Shown here: positions 16,104 through 25,458 of the stretch, piece by piece
Position numbering within the stretch: position 1 is the first letter of the stretch
How the letters are laid out: each line of letters starts with the position of its first letter
NCBI RefSeq assembly: GCF_947494755.1
Contig: NZ_CANLVZ010000002.1
Coordinates: forward strand, 248,001 to 312,000
DNA from: an uncultured Tateyamaria sp.
Lineage (GTDB): Bacteria > Pseudomonadota > Alphaproteobacteria > Rhodobacterales > Rhodobacteraceae
Direction: 5' to 3'
Length of the DNA stretch: 64,000 nt
Program-made: the position numbers and the translations under genes
The notes under the pieces: model-generated
Databases searched by the model: none
The model's input: the letters and a program-made list of their open reading frames with translations, nothing else
What the model was told of the DNA's origin: nothing

Positions 16104-17036
16104 ATGTCTGGGCAAGGCACATATAAATTTAAGAAGAACGACACCCTCGAAAAAATCGCAAAATCATGGGGCGTCGCCAAGGCAAGCTACATCTGGGATG
16201 ACCCGATGAACAAATCGGTGAAATCCAAGCGCAAGAAACCGGACGCGCTGGTCCCGGGCGACATCTTGCATATCCCCTACACGCTGAAACAAAAGAAGGC
16301 GATCCTCGAGAAAAAGCTGCACTACCTCGACCTGATCGACGGCGAGGCCGCGCTGGCCGCTCACTTTGCCAAGCAGTCGGACCTGTTCGCAGCCGCCGCC
16401 AAACGGGCCGATGCCCGGATCAAGGAATTGCAGAAATCCCGAGACGATCTCGAGAAATATCTGCTCAGGATTGAAAAGGACGTCAAAGCCACATCCCAAG
16501 CCGTGGACATCGCGGCAGCTGTTCTGACCCTTTTGGTGGGCTTGTCCAAGACCGCGGCAAAGGCGGCCAAAGCGTCAGGTGACGAACTTGTCAAGTTGAA
16601 CAAGGAGGCGATGAAACAGATCACCGGCGTGCCCGCGGAAAAGGCCAAGGGGGCCGCTAAAGAAGCCGGTGTGAAGTACCTGCTGGACCCAAAGAATGAG
16701 ATTTCGATGGTCGGCCTGACCGTTGGCACGCTGTCTGAGTCCTTTGACAAGATGACCAGCCCCAGCTTTTGGGCCACAACGATTTCGCGCATGCGCACCA
16801 GCGGCAAGGGTCTGACCTGGGAATCGTGGGTGGATGCGTCCACGTTCGATCTGAAACAGGAGATCACCAATCAGTTGCACATGGCGGACCGCACCTTCAT
16901 CCCCGCCAAAAAGGCCGCCATCCGCGATGCACAATCCGCACTCAAGAGGGGGATGGAAAGCACCCGCCTGGCAAAATCCGCCATTGATCGGACGAAGATT
17001 TATATGAAAAAGAAGGCCGAGCTTCCCGACTTCTGA
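16104..17036 (+). CDS. cytoplasmic-type LysM-domain protein, function unknown
   Basis: A 310-residue protein with no signal peptide. Residues 5-60 form a LysM-like repeat whose second half (IWDDPMN, then RKKPDALVPGDILHIP) is the variant found in LysM proteins near PAAR and type VI secretion genes. A charged helical or coiled-coil stretch follows (about 65-130), then a hydrophobic segment near 133-150 (VDIAAAVLTLLVGLSKTAA) and a lysine-rich C-terminus. The start follows TGAGGTTCCGCC. No secretion, phage or toxin gene lies beside it; it sits alone between cpdB and tRNA-Ser. The surrounding DNA is more AT-rich than the genome, which hints at later arrival. I cannot assign a function. Confidence 0.8.
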   Translation: MSGQGTYKFKKNDTLEKIAKSWGVAKASYIWDDPMNKSVKSKRKKPDALVPGDILHIPYTLKQKKAILEKKLHYLDLIDGEAALAAHFAKQSDLFAAAAKRADARIKELQKSRDDLEKYLLRIEKDVKATSQAVDIAAAVLTLLVGLSKTAAKAAKASGDELVKLNKEAMKQITGVPAEKAKGAAKEAGVKYLLDPKNEISMVGLTVGTLSESFDKMTSPSFWATTISRMRTSGKGLTWESWVDASTFDLKQEITNQLHMADRTFIPAKKAAIRDAQSALKRGMESTRLAKSAIDRTKIYMKKKAELPDF

Positions 17037-17180
17037 TGGCGGGTTTGTCGTTGCGCGTCGCCCAACCACTTTTGGCGAAACGCACACAAAGAAAGAGATT
17101 GGGTAGCGGAGTGGTTCGGACAAAGTTCGAACCCGAGCCATGGCGCTCAAGCAGCCGGAGGCGGTAGCGCAATGAAAAGG

Positions 17181-17270
17181 TGGCGGAGACGAAGGGATTC
17201 GAACCCTCGAGACCCTTCCGGGCCTACTCCCTTAGCAGGGGAGCGCCTTCGACCACTCGGCCACGTCTCC
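17181..17270 (-). tRNA. tRNA-Ser (anticodon GCU)
   Basis: A 90-base class II tRNA with encoded CCA. Acceptor stem GGAGACG pairs with CGTCTCC, the D arm is GCCGAGTGGTCGAAGGC, the anticodon arm CTCCCCTGCTAAGGGAG carries GCT, a long variable arm follows, and the T arm contains GGTTCGAATCC. It reads AGC and AGU serine codons. No duplicated 3' end suggesting an integrated element is visible nearby. Confidence 0.97.
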
Positions 17271-17337
17271 GCCGGTGTGTCTATGCGGAACGCTCAGCAG
17301 GAACAATGCCTAATTTGTGGGTATTTCGCGGCGATGC

Positions 17338-17592
17338 TCACTTTGCAGCGACCTTGAGCTTGTCACCTGCAATTGTCGCCACCATAGACCGGTGCCCGGT
17401 GACCAATGGTGGCTTGAACGTCACATGGAAAGTCACCGTGCCTGTTGGCACGAGCGCCGAGGATTTCAGTTCCACTTTTGCACCTGATGTCACCGTGATC
17501 GACAGCCGGCGCGCCACCGGAGTGTTGTAGATGTCCGCCGCCGTCGGGATCAGGTTGCGCATATCTGTTCGCCAAACATGCTCGGCACCCAT
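17338..17592 (-). CDS. hypothetical small protein
   Basis: An 84-codon frame on the same strand as ychF, starting 36 bases after its stop. The product is basic and rich in Val and Thr, ending in GDKLKVAAK; parts read like beta strands (SITVTSGAKVELKSS and GTVTFHVTFK). No family is recognised. No good ribosome site precedes either candidate ATG (17592, or 17562 which gives MRNLIPTAAD), so the start is uncertain and the gene may be spurious. It ends 67 bases before the tRNA-Ser gene. Confidence 0.42.
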   Translation of the reverse strand: MGAEHVWRTDMRNLIPTAADIYNTPVARRLSITVTSGAKVELKSSALVPTGTVTFHVTFKPPLVTGHRSMVATIAGDKLKVAAK

Positions 17593-17628
17593 CAGGATTG
17601 CAAGTCGAACCAGCGCTCACCCGCTCCG

Positions 17629-18726
17629 TCACGTGTTGAACAGGAAGTGCAGCACGTCGCCATCCTTGACGACATAACCCTTGCCCTCGGCGCGCATCTT
17701 GCCCGCCTCTTTGGCCGGACCCTCGCCGCCAAGTGTCACGAAATCATCGTAGGCGATGGTTTCGGCACGGATGAAACCCTTTTCAAAGTCGCCGTGGATC
17801 ACGCCAGCGGCCCTGGGCGCAGAGGTGCCAGCCGCGATGGTCCACGCACGCGCCTCTTTGGGGCCGACGGTGAAATAGGTCTCGAGATGCAGCAATTCGT
17901 ATCCGGCGCGGATCAGGCGATCCAGTCCGGCCTCGGCCAGCCCCATTTCCTCCAGAAACATCACGGCCTCATCGGCTTCAAGTTGGCTGATCTCTTCTTC
18001 GATCTGGGCGGAGATGATGACGTGAGCATTGCCTTGGGCGGCGGCCATCTCAGCCACGGCAGCCGAATGGGCGTTGCCATCGGCGGCTTCGGCCTCGCCG
18101 ACATTGCAGACATAAAGCACAGGTTTTGTGGTCAACAGTTGCAGCATGTTCCAGCCACGTAGATCATCCGCGTCCACCTCGACCAGACGGGCGGGTTTGC
18201 CCTCTTCGAGTGCGGCCAACGCCTGACGCATCAGACGTTCCTGCTGCACCGCCTCTTTGTCGCCACCGCGCACCTTGCGCACGAGGTTCTGGAGACGCTT
18301 TTCGATGCTTTCGATATCGGCGAGCATCAATTCGGTTTCGATGGTTTCGGCGTCCGCCACCGGATCGACGCGGCCCTCAACATGGGTCACATCGCCGTCC
18401 TCGAAACAGCGCAACACATGGGCGATGGCGTCGACCTCACGAATGTTGGCGAGGAACTGGTTGCCAAGGCCCTCCCCCTTTGAGGCCCCTTTGACCAGAC
18501 CTGCAATATCGACAAAGGTCATACGGGTGGGAATGATGGATTTGGACGCGGCGATCGCAGCAAGCTTATCCAGACGATCATCGGGCACGGCCACTTCGCC
18601 TACGTTCGGCTCGATCGTGCAGAACGGAAAGTTGGCCGCTTGGGCCGCAGCCGTCTTGGTCAAAGCGTTGAACAGGGTCGATTTGCCCACATTGGGCAGC
18701 CCCACGATTCCCATCTTAAAGCCCAT
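17629..18726 (-). CDS. ychF: redox-regulated ribosome-binding ATPase YchF
   Basis: A 365-residue Obg-family P-loop protein. It opens [20 protein letters not shown] with Walker A, switch [12 protein letters not shown]3 [12 protein letters not shown] and the altered G4 (VLYVCNVGE) that gives ATP rather than GTP preference. The C-terminal TGS domain carries [13 protein letters not shown]. The length matches the family. YchF binds 70S ribosomes and is linked to oxidative-stress control. It is followed by a possible small ORF and tRNA-Ser. The long intergenic region upstream (18727-18909) is shared with the divergent pagL-like gene. Confidence 0.97.
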   Translation of the reverse strand: MGFKMGIVGLPNVGKSTLFNALTKTAAAQAANFPFCTIEPNVGEVAVPDDRLDKLAAIAASKSIIPTRMTFVDIAGLVKGASKGEGLGNQFLANIREVDAIAHVLRCFEDGDVTHVEGRVDPVADAETIETELMLADIESIEKRLQNLVRKVRGGDKEAVQQERLMRQALAALEEGKPARLVEVDADDLRGWNMLQLLTTKPVLYVCNVGEAEAADGNAHSAAVAEMAAAQGNAHVIISAQIEEEISQLEADEAVMFLEEMGLAEAGLDRLIRAGYELLHLETYFTVGPKEARAWTIAAGTSAPRAAGVIHGDFEKGFIRAETIAYDDFVTLGGEGPAKEAGKMRAEGKGYVVKDGDVLHFLFNT

Positions 18727-18909
18727 GGCGTCCTCACTGATCAGGTTGGCCTGCTTCTAGCAGGCGTGCCGATAGGTGCAAGACGGTGACAGGTCAGCAA
18801 GAATCTGGAAGAGATGTTTGGAACCAAAGGATAAAAACCGGTAACACTGCCGCGCAAGCGTATTCTTTCGCGCGATTCTTTTCATCTCATTACATGCAGG
18901 AGCAACCGC

Positions 18910-19398
18910 ATGACTCGTTTTTGTGTTGCCGTCGTTTCATCCCTTCTTGCACTTTCCGCTCCGGCCTCTGCGCAGGAACTGACCTTTGCGCTCGGCGCGA
19001 CGGATTTCGGAGAGGGCGGCGAAGACAGCGCGGTGTTCGACTTTGAATATCGGCACACGCCGTTCGTGCAGAAACGGATCCGTTCGCACGCGTTCGGGGC
19101 CAACGCCAGCGTATCGGGCGAAGGGGATGTCTTCATCGGCGCGGGTCTGTGGACTCGCTGGCAGTGGGACAGCGGCTGGTTCATTGACAGCTCGCTGATG
19201 CCGGGCCTGTTCGAGGAAGGCACAGACGGCAACGACCTTGGCTCCTCTTTCGAATTCCGCTCGCTTCTGGGTCTTGGCTATCAGTTCGACAACGGACGCG
19301 CGGTTTCGGCTGCGATCTCGCACAAGTCGAACGCGAGCCTTGCAGACGACAATCCCGGCATGAATTCCTACTCCATCCGCTATCACGTCAAATTCTGA
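18910..19398 (+). CDS. pagL: lipid A deacylase, PagL-like outer-membrane protein
   Basis: A 162-residue protein with a signal peptide cut after APASAQ (about residue 22). The mature part has alternating hydrophobic strands and ends in aromatic-rich YSIRYHVKF, as expected for an eight-stranded outer-membrane barrel. The catalytic HxS of PagL is present as His138-Lys-Ser140, followed by the [14 protein letters not shown] region containing family residues. It would remove the 3-O acyl chain of lipid A from the outer leaflet. AGGAGCAACCGC precedes the ATG. It is monocistronic or shares a transcript with trpA 59 bases downstream; I see no functional link between them. Confidence 0.75.
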   Translation: MTRFCVAVVSSLLALSAPASAQELTFALGATDFGEGGEDSAVFDFEYRHTPFVQKRIRSHAFGANASVSGEGDVFIGAGLWTRWQWDSGWFIDSSLMPGLFEEGTDGNDLGSSFEFRSLLGLGYQFDNGRAVSAAISHKSNASLADDNPGMNSYSIRYHVKF

Positions 19399-19457
19399 GG
19401 GCGCTTGCCTTTTCCTGTCCCCTGGGGCAGGTCAGGGCGACCAACTCGGAGAGCATG

Positions 19458-20252
19458 ATGACAAGCCGGATCGACGCCAAATTCGCGGCCCTCAAAGCGG
19501 CGGGACGTAAAGCATTTGTATCCTACGTCATGGCAGGCGACCCTGACTATGACCGCTCGCTTGAGGTCGTAAAGGGCTTGCCCGGTGCCGGTGTGGATAT
19601 CATCGAACTTGGCCTGCCTTTCACCGATCCGATGGCGGATGGGCCGACCATTCAATTGGCCGGGCAACGTGCGCTTGGGGCTGGCATGACGCTGCAGCGC
19701 ACCCTTGATCTGGCGCGCGCCTTTCGCGAAACCGATGACACAACACCCATCGTCCTAATGGGGTACTACAATCCGATCTATTCGCGCGGCGTCGATACCT
19801 TTCTGAGCGACGCCAAAGAGGCAGGGATTGACGGGTTGATCGTCGTCGACCTGCCCCCCGAAGAAGACAGCGAATTGTGCATTCCAGCCCAAAAGGCGGG
19901 ACTGAACTTTATCCGGCTTGCAACGCCCACCACAGATGACAAGCGCCTGCCGCGCGTGCTGCAAAACACCTCCGGCTTTGTCTACTACGTCTCGATCACC
20001 GGAATCACCGGCGCGGCCGAGGCAGAGGCGACCAATGTCGGCCCCGAAGTGGCGCGCATCAAAGCTGCAACCGATCTGCCGGTGATCGTCGGTTTCGGCA
20101 TCAACACGCCAGAGAAGTCCCGCGCCATCGCCTCCGTGGCCGATGGGGCCGTTGTCGGCTCTGCCATCGTCAGCAAAATCGCGGCAGGTGCCAGCGTGGA
20201 TGAGGTCTTGGCCTTTGTGAAATCGCTGGCGGACGGCGCGCACGCGGCCTGA
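19458..20252 (+). CDS. trpA: tryptophan synthase alpha chain
   Basis: A 264-residue TIM barrel. Signature elements are [31 protein letters not shown] with the catalytic Glu and Asp, IVVDLPPEE and [10 protein letters not shown] near the phosphate site. It cleaves indole-glycerol phosphate and hands indole to TrpB. The second of two adjacent ATGs (19458) is preferred because it has a six-base gap from GGAG. In this genome it is not next to trpB, which lies about 15 kb away on the opposite strand. The alpha-beta complex must therefore be made from two transcripts. Confidence 0.97.
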   Translation: MTSRIDAKFAALKAAGRKAFVSYVMAGDPDYDRSLEVVKGLPGAGVDIIELGLPFTDPMADGPTIQLAGQRALGAGMTLQRTLDLARAFRETDDTTPIVLMGYYNPIYSRGVDTFLSDAKEAGIDGLIVVDLPPEEDSELCIPAQKAGLNFIRLATPTTDDKRLPRVLQNTSGFVYYVSITGITGAAEAEATNVGPEVARIKAATDLPVIVGFGINTPEKSRAIASVADGAVVGSAIVSKIAAGASVDEVLAFVKSLADGAHAA

Positions 20253-20370
20253 GCGGCGCATCTGGCGCAAAAAACCGCTGAAATTCTACACGCATAACGA
20301 GAATTGACTAAACTCGTTGCATTTCGTGTCGGGCCTGACACAAAGTCGCCCAACCGATGCGGACAGACCC

Positions 20371-20835
20371 ATGCAAGACCCGACCCAAAGCGCACATGAG
20401 ATATCCGAGCATTTGCTCGAACGGACCGGCAATGCGATCATGTCCGACCGGTTCCCCGACTTCCTCGCCTGCTTCGTGCTGCCCTACCACATCGAGACGC
20501 TCGAAAGCTCACAGCTCATTTCAACGGCGCCCGATATGGAGGCGACGTTTCGGGCCGTGCGCGCGCACCTCACCACGCACAGCATCACGCTGATGGCGCG
20601 CCATTGCGTCAGCGCCAGCTTTCGCAGCGAGACCGAGGTGGCGGCAACTCATGAAACCCGGTTGATCAGTCGCGGGGTGCTGGTGCAGCAACCCTACCCC
20701 ACATTTTCGCTGATCCGGCGCGGGTGGGATAAGAAATGGCGCATTGCGCACTCATCCTATGTGATCGTGGATTCCGACCCGTTGAATGCGGCACTGGCAC
20801 CACATCCTCAGCCCGCGCGCAAAACGGCCACATAG
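20371..20835 (+). CDS. hypothetical protein, NTF2/SnoaL-like
   Basis: A 154-residue soluble protein. The pattern of an N-terminal helix pair ([20 protein letters not shown]), a strand with IETLESSQL and a C-terminal curved sheet ([35 protein letters not shown]) fits the NTF2-like cone fold, but no catalytic residues can be named. The start at 20371 is the first that gives a natural N-terminus; an upstream in-frame ATG at 20317 is possible. Its last 28 bases overlap the convergent cmk gene. It probably forms its own unit downstream of trpA. Confidence 0.65.
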   Translation: MQDPTQSAHEISEHLLERTGNAIMSDRFPDFLACFVLPYHIETLESSQLISTAPDMEATFRAVRAHLTTHSITLMARHCVSASFRSETEVAATHETRLISRGVLVQQPYPTFSLIRRGWDKKWRIAHSSYVIVDSDPLNAALAPHPQPARKTAT

Positions 20836-21431
20836 TCAACTGCGGCCGCAACCGCCGCCTTGATCGTCAGCTCAGAGGTATCAAGCACCAAAGCCCCCTC
20901 TGCGGCACGCAAAGGTGCCGCCGCACGCGCACTGTCGCGCGCATCACGGGCTTCGACATCGGCCAGCACGTCCTCGTAAGGGCTGTCATCGCCGCGTGCC
21001 TGCAACTCTTTCCACCGACGTTCTGCACGCACGGGTGCACTGGCAGTGACAAACAGCTTGGCCTCGGCTTGGGGGCAAATCACCGTCCCGATGTCGCGCC
21101 CATCGAGCACCGCGCCCCCGGCCCGACGCGCAAAGGCGCGTTGGAAGTCGAACAAGGCATCCCGCACCTCCTGGATCACGGCGACCTTGCTGGCGGCTTG
21201 TGCCACCTCGGCGGTGCGCAAAAGTGGATTCTCCAGCGCGGTTTGGTCCAGTGCACGCGCAGCAGCGACCGGCTCGACCCCATCCAGCACCTGCGCCCCG
21301 ACCGCACGGTAGAGCAAGCCTGTGTCCAGATGCGCCAGCCCAAACTGCTCGGACACAGCCCGGCTGATCGTGCCCTTGCCCGCCGCCGCAGGGCCATCAA
21401 TCGCCACTGTAAAGGGTTGGGTCGCGTCCAT
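20808..21431 (-). CDS. cmk: cytidylate kinase
   Basis: A 207-residue nucleoside monophosphate kinase. The P-loop is [16 protein letters not shown], the CMP-binding region [12 protein letters not shown] follows, and [13 protein letters not shown] and [13 protein letters not shown] form the rest of the family signature. It makes CDP from CMP. The ATG at 21431 overlaps the aroA stop by one base; a GTG one codon earlier is also possible. In most alphaproteobacteria cmk precedes rpsA and ihfB, but here those genes are 16 kb away. Confidence 0.96.
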   Translation of the reverse strand: MDATQPFTVAIDGPAAAGKGTISRAVSEQFGLAHLDTGLLYRAVGAQVLDGVEPVAAARALDQTALENPLLRTAEVAQAASKVAVIQEVRDALFDFQRAFARRAGGAVLDGRDIGTVICPQAEAKLFVTASAPVRAERRWKELQARGDDSPYEDVLADVEARDARDSARAAAPLRAAEGALVLDTSELTIKAAVAAAVDYVAVLRAG

Positions 21432-22777
21432 CACAAACGGCTCAGCTTCGCGCCAAGGCCCGCCATCAGCGGCTCGAAGATCGGGAAAGAGGTCGCAATC
21501 GGGCCACCATCATCCACAGACATCGGGTTCTGGGTCGCCATGCCCATCACCAGAAACGACATCGCGATGCGGTGATCAAGATGGCTGGCGCAGGTCACAC
21601 CGCCGCGTACATTGCCATGGCCCTGCCCGATCACCGTCCACCAGTCCGGGCCGTCCTCGACCCCGACACCAGCCGCGCGCAGCCCATCGGCCATGGCGGC
21701 GATGCGGTCACTTTCCTTGACGCGCAGTTCCTTTACGCCGGGCATATTCGTGTCGCCCTTCGCAAAAGCCGCGACCACAGACAGGACGGGATATTCATCA
21801 ATCATGCTGGCCGCACGCTCGGCAGGCACTTCGATCCCCTTGAGGTCGGGCGAAAAACGTGCGCGCAGGTCGGCCACAGGTTCGCCCCCCTCTTCGCGCT
21901 CATTCTCATAGGTCAGGTCGGCACCCATCTCGCGCAGGGTGGTAAACAGCCCCGCCCGCGTCGGGTTGAGCCCGATCGTGGGCACCAGCACATCCGATCC
22001 GGGCACGATCAGCGCCGCACAGACTGGAAACGCCGCCGAGGAGGGATCGCGCGGCACGTCGATATGCTGCGGCTTCAACTCAGGTCGCCCCTTGAGGGTG
22101 ATCACCCGCCCCTCATCCGTAACCTCTGTGTTGATCTCCGCGCCAAAGCCCGCCAGCATCCGCTCGGTATGATCGCGGGTCGCCTCGGCCTCTGTCACGA
22201 CAGTCTCACCGGGCGCGTTCAACCCTGCGAGCAAGACCGCCGATTTCACCTGTGCTGAGGGGACCGGTACGACGTAACGCGCAGGCACAGGATCAGCAGC
22301 GCCAACGAGCGTCATCGGCAAACGCCCCCCCGCGCGGCCCACAGCCTGACAGCCAAACAGGGCCAGCGGATCGGTCACCCGCGCCATTGGCCGCTTGTTC
22401 AGGCTCGCATCGCCCGTAAATGTCGCCGAAATGGGCGAGGTCGCCATCGCGCCCATGATCAAGCGCACGCCGGTGCCCGAGTTGCCGCAATCAATGACCT
22501 GATCCGGCTCCGCAAAGCCACCGACACCCACGCCGTGAACCGACCACTTGCCGCCACCATGATCAATGACCTCAGCGCCAAAGGCTCGCATCGCCCGGCC
22601 GGTGTCCAGAACATCCTGCCCTTCCAGCAAGCCGGTGATGGTGGTCTCGCCCACAGAGAGCGCACCAAGGATCAAGGCGCGATGCGAAATCGACTTGTCA
22701 CCCGGCACATCGGCAACCCCCGAAAGCGGTGCGCTGGCACCAGATTGCATGGGGATCGGATCACCGTGGCTGGACAT
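21431..22777 (-). CDS. aroA: 3-phosphoshikimate 1-carboxyvinyltransferase (EPSP synthase)
   Basis: A 448-residue enzyme of the shikimate pathway that joins phosphoenolpyruvate to shikimate-3-phosphate. The substrate motif [17 protein letters not shown] is near the N-terminus, with [14 protein letters not shown] at about residue 105, and LRVKESDRI and [12 protein letters not shown] near the C-terminus. In the PEP site the sequence reads GNSGTG, with Ala at the residue four positions after the last Gly, which is a feature of class II, glyphosate-tolerant enzymes; this is suggestive only. The start at 22777 gives the normal length. It is coupled to cmk by TGATG. Confidence 0.97.
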   Translation of the reverse strand: MSSHGDPIPMQSGASAPLSGVADVPGDKSISHRALILGALSVGETTITGLLEGQDVLDTGRAMRAFGAEVIDHGGGKWSVHGVGVGGFAEPDQVIDCGNSGTGVRLIMGAMATSPISATFTGDASLNKRPMARVTDPLALFGCQAVGRAGGRLPMTLVGAADPVPARYVVPVPSAQVKSAVLLAGLNAPGETVVTEAEATRDHTERMLAGFGAEINTEVTDEGRVITLKGRPELKPQHIDVPRDPSSAAFPVCAALIVPGSDVLVPTIGLNPTRAGLFTTLREMGADLTYENEREEGGEPVADLRARFSPDLKGIEVPAERAASMIDEYPVLSVVAAFAKGDTNMPGVKELRVKESDRIAAMADGLRAAGVGVEDGPDWWTVIGQGHGNVRGGVTCASHLDHRIAMSFLVMGMATQNPMSVDDGGPIATSFPIFEPLMAGLGAKLSRL

Positions 22778-22850
22778 TGCAAACTCTCGCGTCTGGAAAC
22801 TTCGGGCCGACACCTAACGAACGCAAAGGATGGCGTCCAGACCAGCTTCT

Positions 22851-22904
22851 TTTGACCCAAAATACCGCGGGGGAAGCGCCGCGCGCCGGGGGCAGCGCCC
22901 CCTC
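22851..22904 (-). repeat. GC-rich intergenic repeat, copy A
   Basis: Read on the minus strand it has a hairpin (GGGGGC-loop-GCCCCC), a C-rich run and the conserved tail CCCCCGCGGTATTT. It lies between trmB and aroA. Similar elements occur at 26657, 39476 and 45856. Confidence 0.7.
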
Positions 22905-22910
22905 ATCGGG

Positions 22911-23606
22911 CTAGAGCCTGCGGAAGGTTAGATAATGCGGCACACGGCCCTCGCGCAGCGCCTTTTGCTCATAGCGGGTGCTGATCCAATCCTCCCACGG
23001 TACCCGCCAATCCCCAGGGCCCTCGGCCAACCACTCAAAGCCCGCCTGTGGTACTTCCTCTAGGGTCTGGCGCACATAATCAGGAATATCGGTCGCAACC
23101 CGCAAAATGGCACCGGGCTGCATCGTGCGGGCCAAAGGGACCAGATGCTCTTGAGTCACAAACCGGCGGCGATGATGGCGCGCCTTGGGCCAGGGATCGG
23201 GATATAGCAGAAAGGCGCGCGCAATACTGGCAGCAGGCAGCACATCCATCAAATCGCGCGCATCACCGGGATGCACGGCAAGGTTTGACACACCCGCCCG
23301 TCGGATCTTGCCCAGCAACATCGCCACACCATTGATATAGGGTTCGGCCCCGATGATGCCGACATCAGGGTTGCTTACGGCCTGATGCACCAGATGTTCG
23401 CCCCCGCCAAAGCCGACCTCAAGCCAGACCGGTTTGCCACCAAACAGTGCCTCAAGATCAAGCGGGACGCGGTCGGGATTGTCTTTCCAGCTGACGGCCC
23501 CCGGCGACAACGCCTCCAGATCCTCGGCGATATAGGCGCGCTGGCTCTTCTTGAGGGTTTTGCCCTTCAGGCGGCCATAGAAATTACGATGGGGGCGTTT
23601 GGTCAT
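22911..23606 (-). CDS. trmB: tRNA (guanine-N7)-methyltransferase
   Basis: A 231-residue SAM-dependent enzyme that makes m7G46 in tRNA. The SAM site is LEVGFGGGEHLVH, with FLLYPDPWPKARHHRRR as the tRNA-binding signature and RVATDIPDY after it. The C-terminal STRYEQKALREGR matches the family. The start at 23606 is chosen for length; an extension of 12 residues has no support. Many relatives carry trmB directly after metK, but in this window metK is 18 kb away. The gap to the marR gene contains a strong terminator hairpin. Confidence 0.95.
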   Translation of the reverse strand: MTKRPHRNFYGRLKGKTLKKSQRAYIAEDLEALSPGAVSWKDNPDRVPLDLEALFGGKPVWLEVGFGGGEHLVHQAVSNPDVGIIGAEPYINGVAMLLGKIRRAGVSNLAVHPGDARDLMDVLPAASIARAFLLYPDPWPKARHHRRRFVTQEHLVPLARTMQPGAILRVATDIPDYVRQTLEEVPQAGFEWLAEGPGDWRVPWEDWISTRYEQKALREGRVPHYLTFRRL

Positions 23607-23653
23607 GGGCGGGCGTTTAGCGTGCGGACCGAACGGGGGCAATGGGGTGGTAA

Positions 23654-23672
23654 GGCGCAGGTGTCCTGCGCC
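23654..23672 (-). terminator. terminator of the marR operon, repeated hairpin
   Basis: A perfect eight-base-pair stem, GGCGCAGG with CCTGCGCC, around a three-base loop, starts ten bases after the marR stop. The same hairpin with identical flanks occurs after metK at 41633. Confidence 0.7.
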
Positions 23673-23681
23673 CCGGCAGGC

Positions 23682-24140
23682 TCAGTCGCGCGCGGCATCC
23701 AAGAAGATGCGCAAATCCGTCAGCACAGGCTGAATCTCGGACAGACGACTGGTGTCGAATCCTCGTGCCAGTTCGGCGAAATCAGGCCCCAGATCGACGA
23801 TCACACGGGCAAACAGCGCCCTGCCCGCCTCCGTCAACCAAACGCGTTTTGAGCGGCCATCCTCTGGGTTCGGGCGCATCTCGATTAACCCCAGACCATC
23901 CAGCCCCTTCAGGGTGTGGGTCATCGAGGTCTTGGGCACTTGAAAGGCGCGGGCCATATCAATCGGGGTCTGACCGTCCCCGCGGTGGCTCAGATGGCTC
24001 AGCACCGAAAAATGCGGCGCGATCAGACCACCCGGCAACCGCGCCTCGAGAATGGCGCGGCTGAGCTGCTCGATGATCCCGATTTCCTTGAACACCTCAA
24101 AGATCACGCCAACATCATGGCCGCCTTGCCCGTCATCCAT
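23682..24140 (-). CDS. MarR-family transcriptional regulator
   Basis: A 152-residue winged-helix regulator. The recognition helix region is TPIDMARAFQVPKTSMTHTL, followed by the wing with EDGRSKRVWLTEAG. Helices at both ends would form the dimer. It is transcribed 18 bases after the Tat-exported nitroreductase gene, so the pair is very likely an operon. The shared promoter region carries two identical palindromes 21 bases apart, the best candidate site for this repressor. The likely signal is an oxidant, quinone or nitroaromatic, judged only from the partner gene. Confidence 0.9.
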   Translation of the reverse strand: MDDGQGGHDVGVIFEVFKEIGIIEQLSRAILEARLPGGLIAPHFSVLSHLSHRGDGQTPIDMARAFQVPKTSMTHTLKGLDGLGLIEMRPNPEDGRSKRVWLTEAGRALFARVIVDLGPDFAELARGFDTSRLSEIQPVLTDLRIFLDAARD

Positions 24141-24158
24141 ACGCCGTTTCCATCGCGA

Positions 24159-25304
24159 CTACCCTTCCAAGATCTTACGCTCCAGCGGCCAGCGCGGGCT
24201 TTGACCCACCTCGGGGCCATAGCCAATGCGGGCAAACATCTGCACGGTGCCACCGTCCGGCGCGAACCGGGCATGCAGGTCTTTATATATGTCCGACATT
24301 TCCGGGTACTCCTGCAAGCCCTGGCTGAGCGGCTGCATCCCCAGACCCGCACGCGTAGTCGCAAGGTTCAGCCGCAACCAGTCGCGCCCGGCATTGATCT
24401 GATCGGTGCGGGTGTTGGCCGGCGTGACCTGCCAGATGTGGCCCATCGCGGTGTCGGCATTCTCGAACACCGCCTTCAACCCGCCGCGATAGGCCATAGA
24501 CGACTGATCAAGGGCCGCTTCCCGCGAAAAAGCCCCGGTCAGGGCCATCGCCTCGAAGGCGGGGCCGGAAAAGTCGATGCCGTCTGGATTGGCCTCGACC
24601 TCGCGGCTGCCAATGCGGAACAGATCCACGCTTTCCTTATAGGTATGCGGGGTTTCGATTTCGATGCGCAGGGCCACGTGACTGATCTCGCGCAATGCGG
24701 CAATGTCGCCGGGGGCAACTGTGCCGTTGACTTGGGTCCGCTCGGCAGCGGCGATCACGTCCGCAAGGACGCCCGGATCAACAGGGCGCGCAGTGTCATA
24801 GGGTTCCTTGAGCGAGCGGCGCTGCATGACATGGGCAAAGAGATCATGCGCAGGTACCTCAACCCCTTGCACAAACCGCGCCACGGCCACCCGGCGCGTA
24901 TCGAGCCCGCTCGGGTCCTCCCCGTCGGGGAACAGATCAAGCTCGACCCCATACCCCTGCTGAGCGGCCGCGAGCGTCATCAACTCCAGAAAACAACCCA
25001 AGCCCACAACGATTTGGCGGTTGAACGGGTCGGTGTGCGGCAACAGCCGGTCCGTATCGACATGCAGCGTGACTTCATCATCGCGGCGCAGGTCAACCAG
25101 CCATGGTTGGCGATTGTGTGGGTTGGGCGCGAGGATCGCATAGGACAGCGCGTTCATGCGGGGATCAGAATAGCCACCGGCGGCTGTCCACGGGGCCAGC
25201 GCGCTGTTCGGTGTTCGGGTGACGGCCAGCGCAGCCGCGCCGCCCGCGGCCACGATGAACCCACCACCCATAAGGGCGAGTGTCTTGCGACGTGAAAGGG
25301 TCAT
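24159..25304 (-). CDS. Acg-family FMN-binding nitroreductase, Tat-exported
   Basis: A 381-residue oxidoreductase. The N-terminus SRRKTLALMGGGFIVAAGGAAA has the twin-arginine and hydrophobic stretch of a Tat signal. Nitroreductase-like FMN-binding residues are spread over two half-domains (APNPHNRQPW, MQRRSLKEPYD and LATTRAGLGMQPLSQGLQEY), as in the Acg group. Such proteins bind FMN and are linked to nitro compounds or redox stress. The Tat signal suggests the protein acts in the periplasm with its flavin inserted before export. It is the first gene of an operon with a MarR regulator. Confidence 0.85.
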   Translation of the reverse strand: MTLSRRKTLALMGGGFIVAAGGAAALAVTRTPNSALAPWTAAGGYSDPRMNALSYAILAPNPHNRQPWLVDLRRDDEVTLHVDTDRLLPHTDPFNRQIVVGLGCFLELMTLAAAQQGYGVELDLFPDGEDPSGLDTRRVAVARFVQGVEVPAHDLFAHVMQRRSLKEPYDTARPVDPGVLADVIAAAERTQVNGTVAPGDIAALREISHVALRIEIETPHTYKESVDLFRIGSREVEANPDGIDFSGPAFEAMALTGAFSREAALDQSSMAYRGGLKAVFENADTAMGHIWQVTPANTRTDQINAGRDWLRLNLATTRAGLGMQPLSQGLQEYPEMSDIYKDLHARFAPDGGTVQMFARIGYGPEVGQSPRWPLERKILEG

Positions 25305-25323
25305 GGGTCTCTCCTTAGGTTAA

Positions 25324-25354
25324 TGCGATATCGCACCACTATAGTCCGATATCG
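25324..25354. promoter_or_regulatory. paired palindromic operator, probable MarR site
   Basis: The perfect palindrome TGCGATATCGCA (25324-25335) and a second CGATATCG (25347-25354) have centres 21 bases apart, two helical turns. They lie 20 bases upstream of the nitroreductase start and in the region shared with lldD. This fits two dimers of the co-transcribed MarR protein on one face of the DNA. Confidence 0.65.
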
Positions 25355-25458
25355 CCCCAAATAAAGTCCTACATTGCACTAAATAGAGGGTCGTAAGTTT
25401 CATATTGCTAAGAAATCGCAGTATTGGTAAGTAAATATGACCAATCCAGAGGGTTATC

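Noticed and set aside
16104-17270. A possible integrated element at tRNA-Ser
   Set aside because: No integrase, no phage genes and no duplicated tRNA end were seen; only one unusual gene is present.
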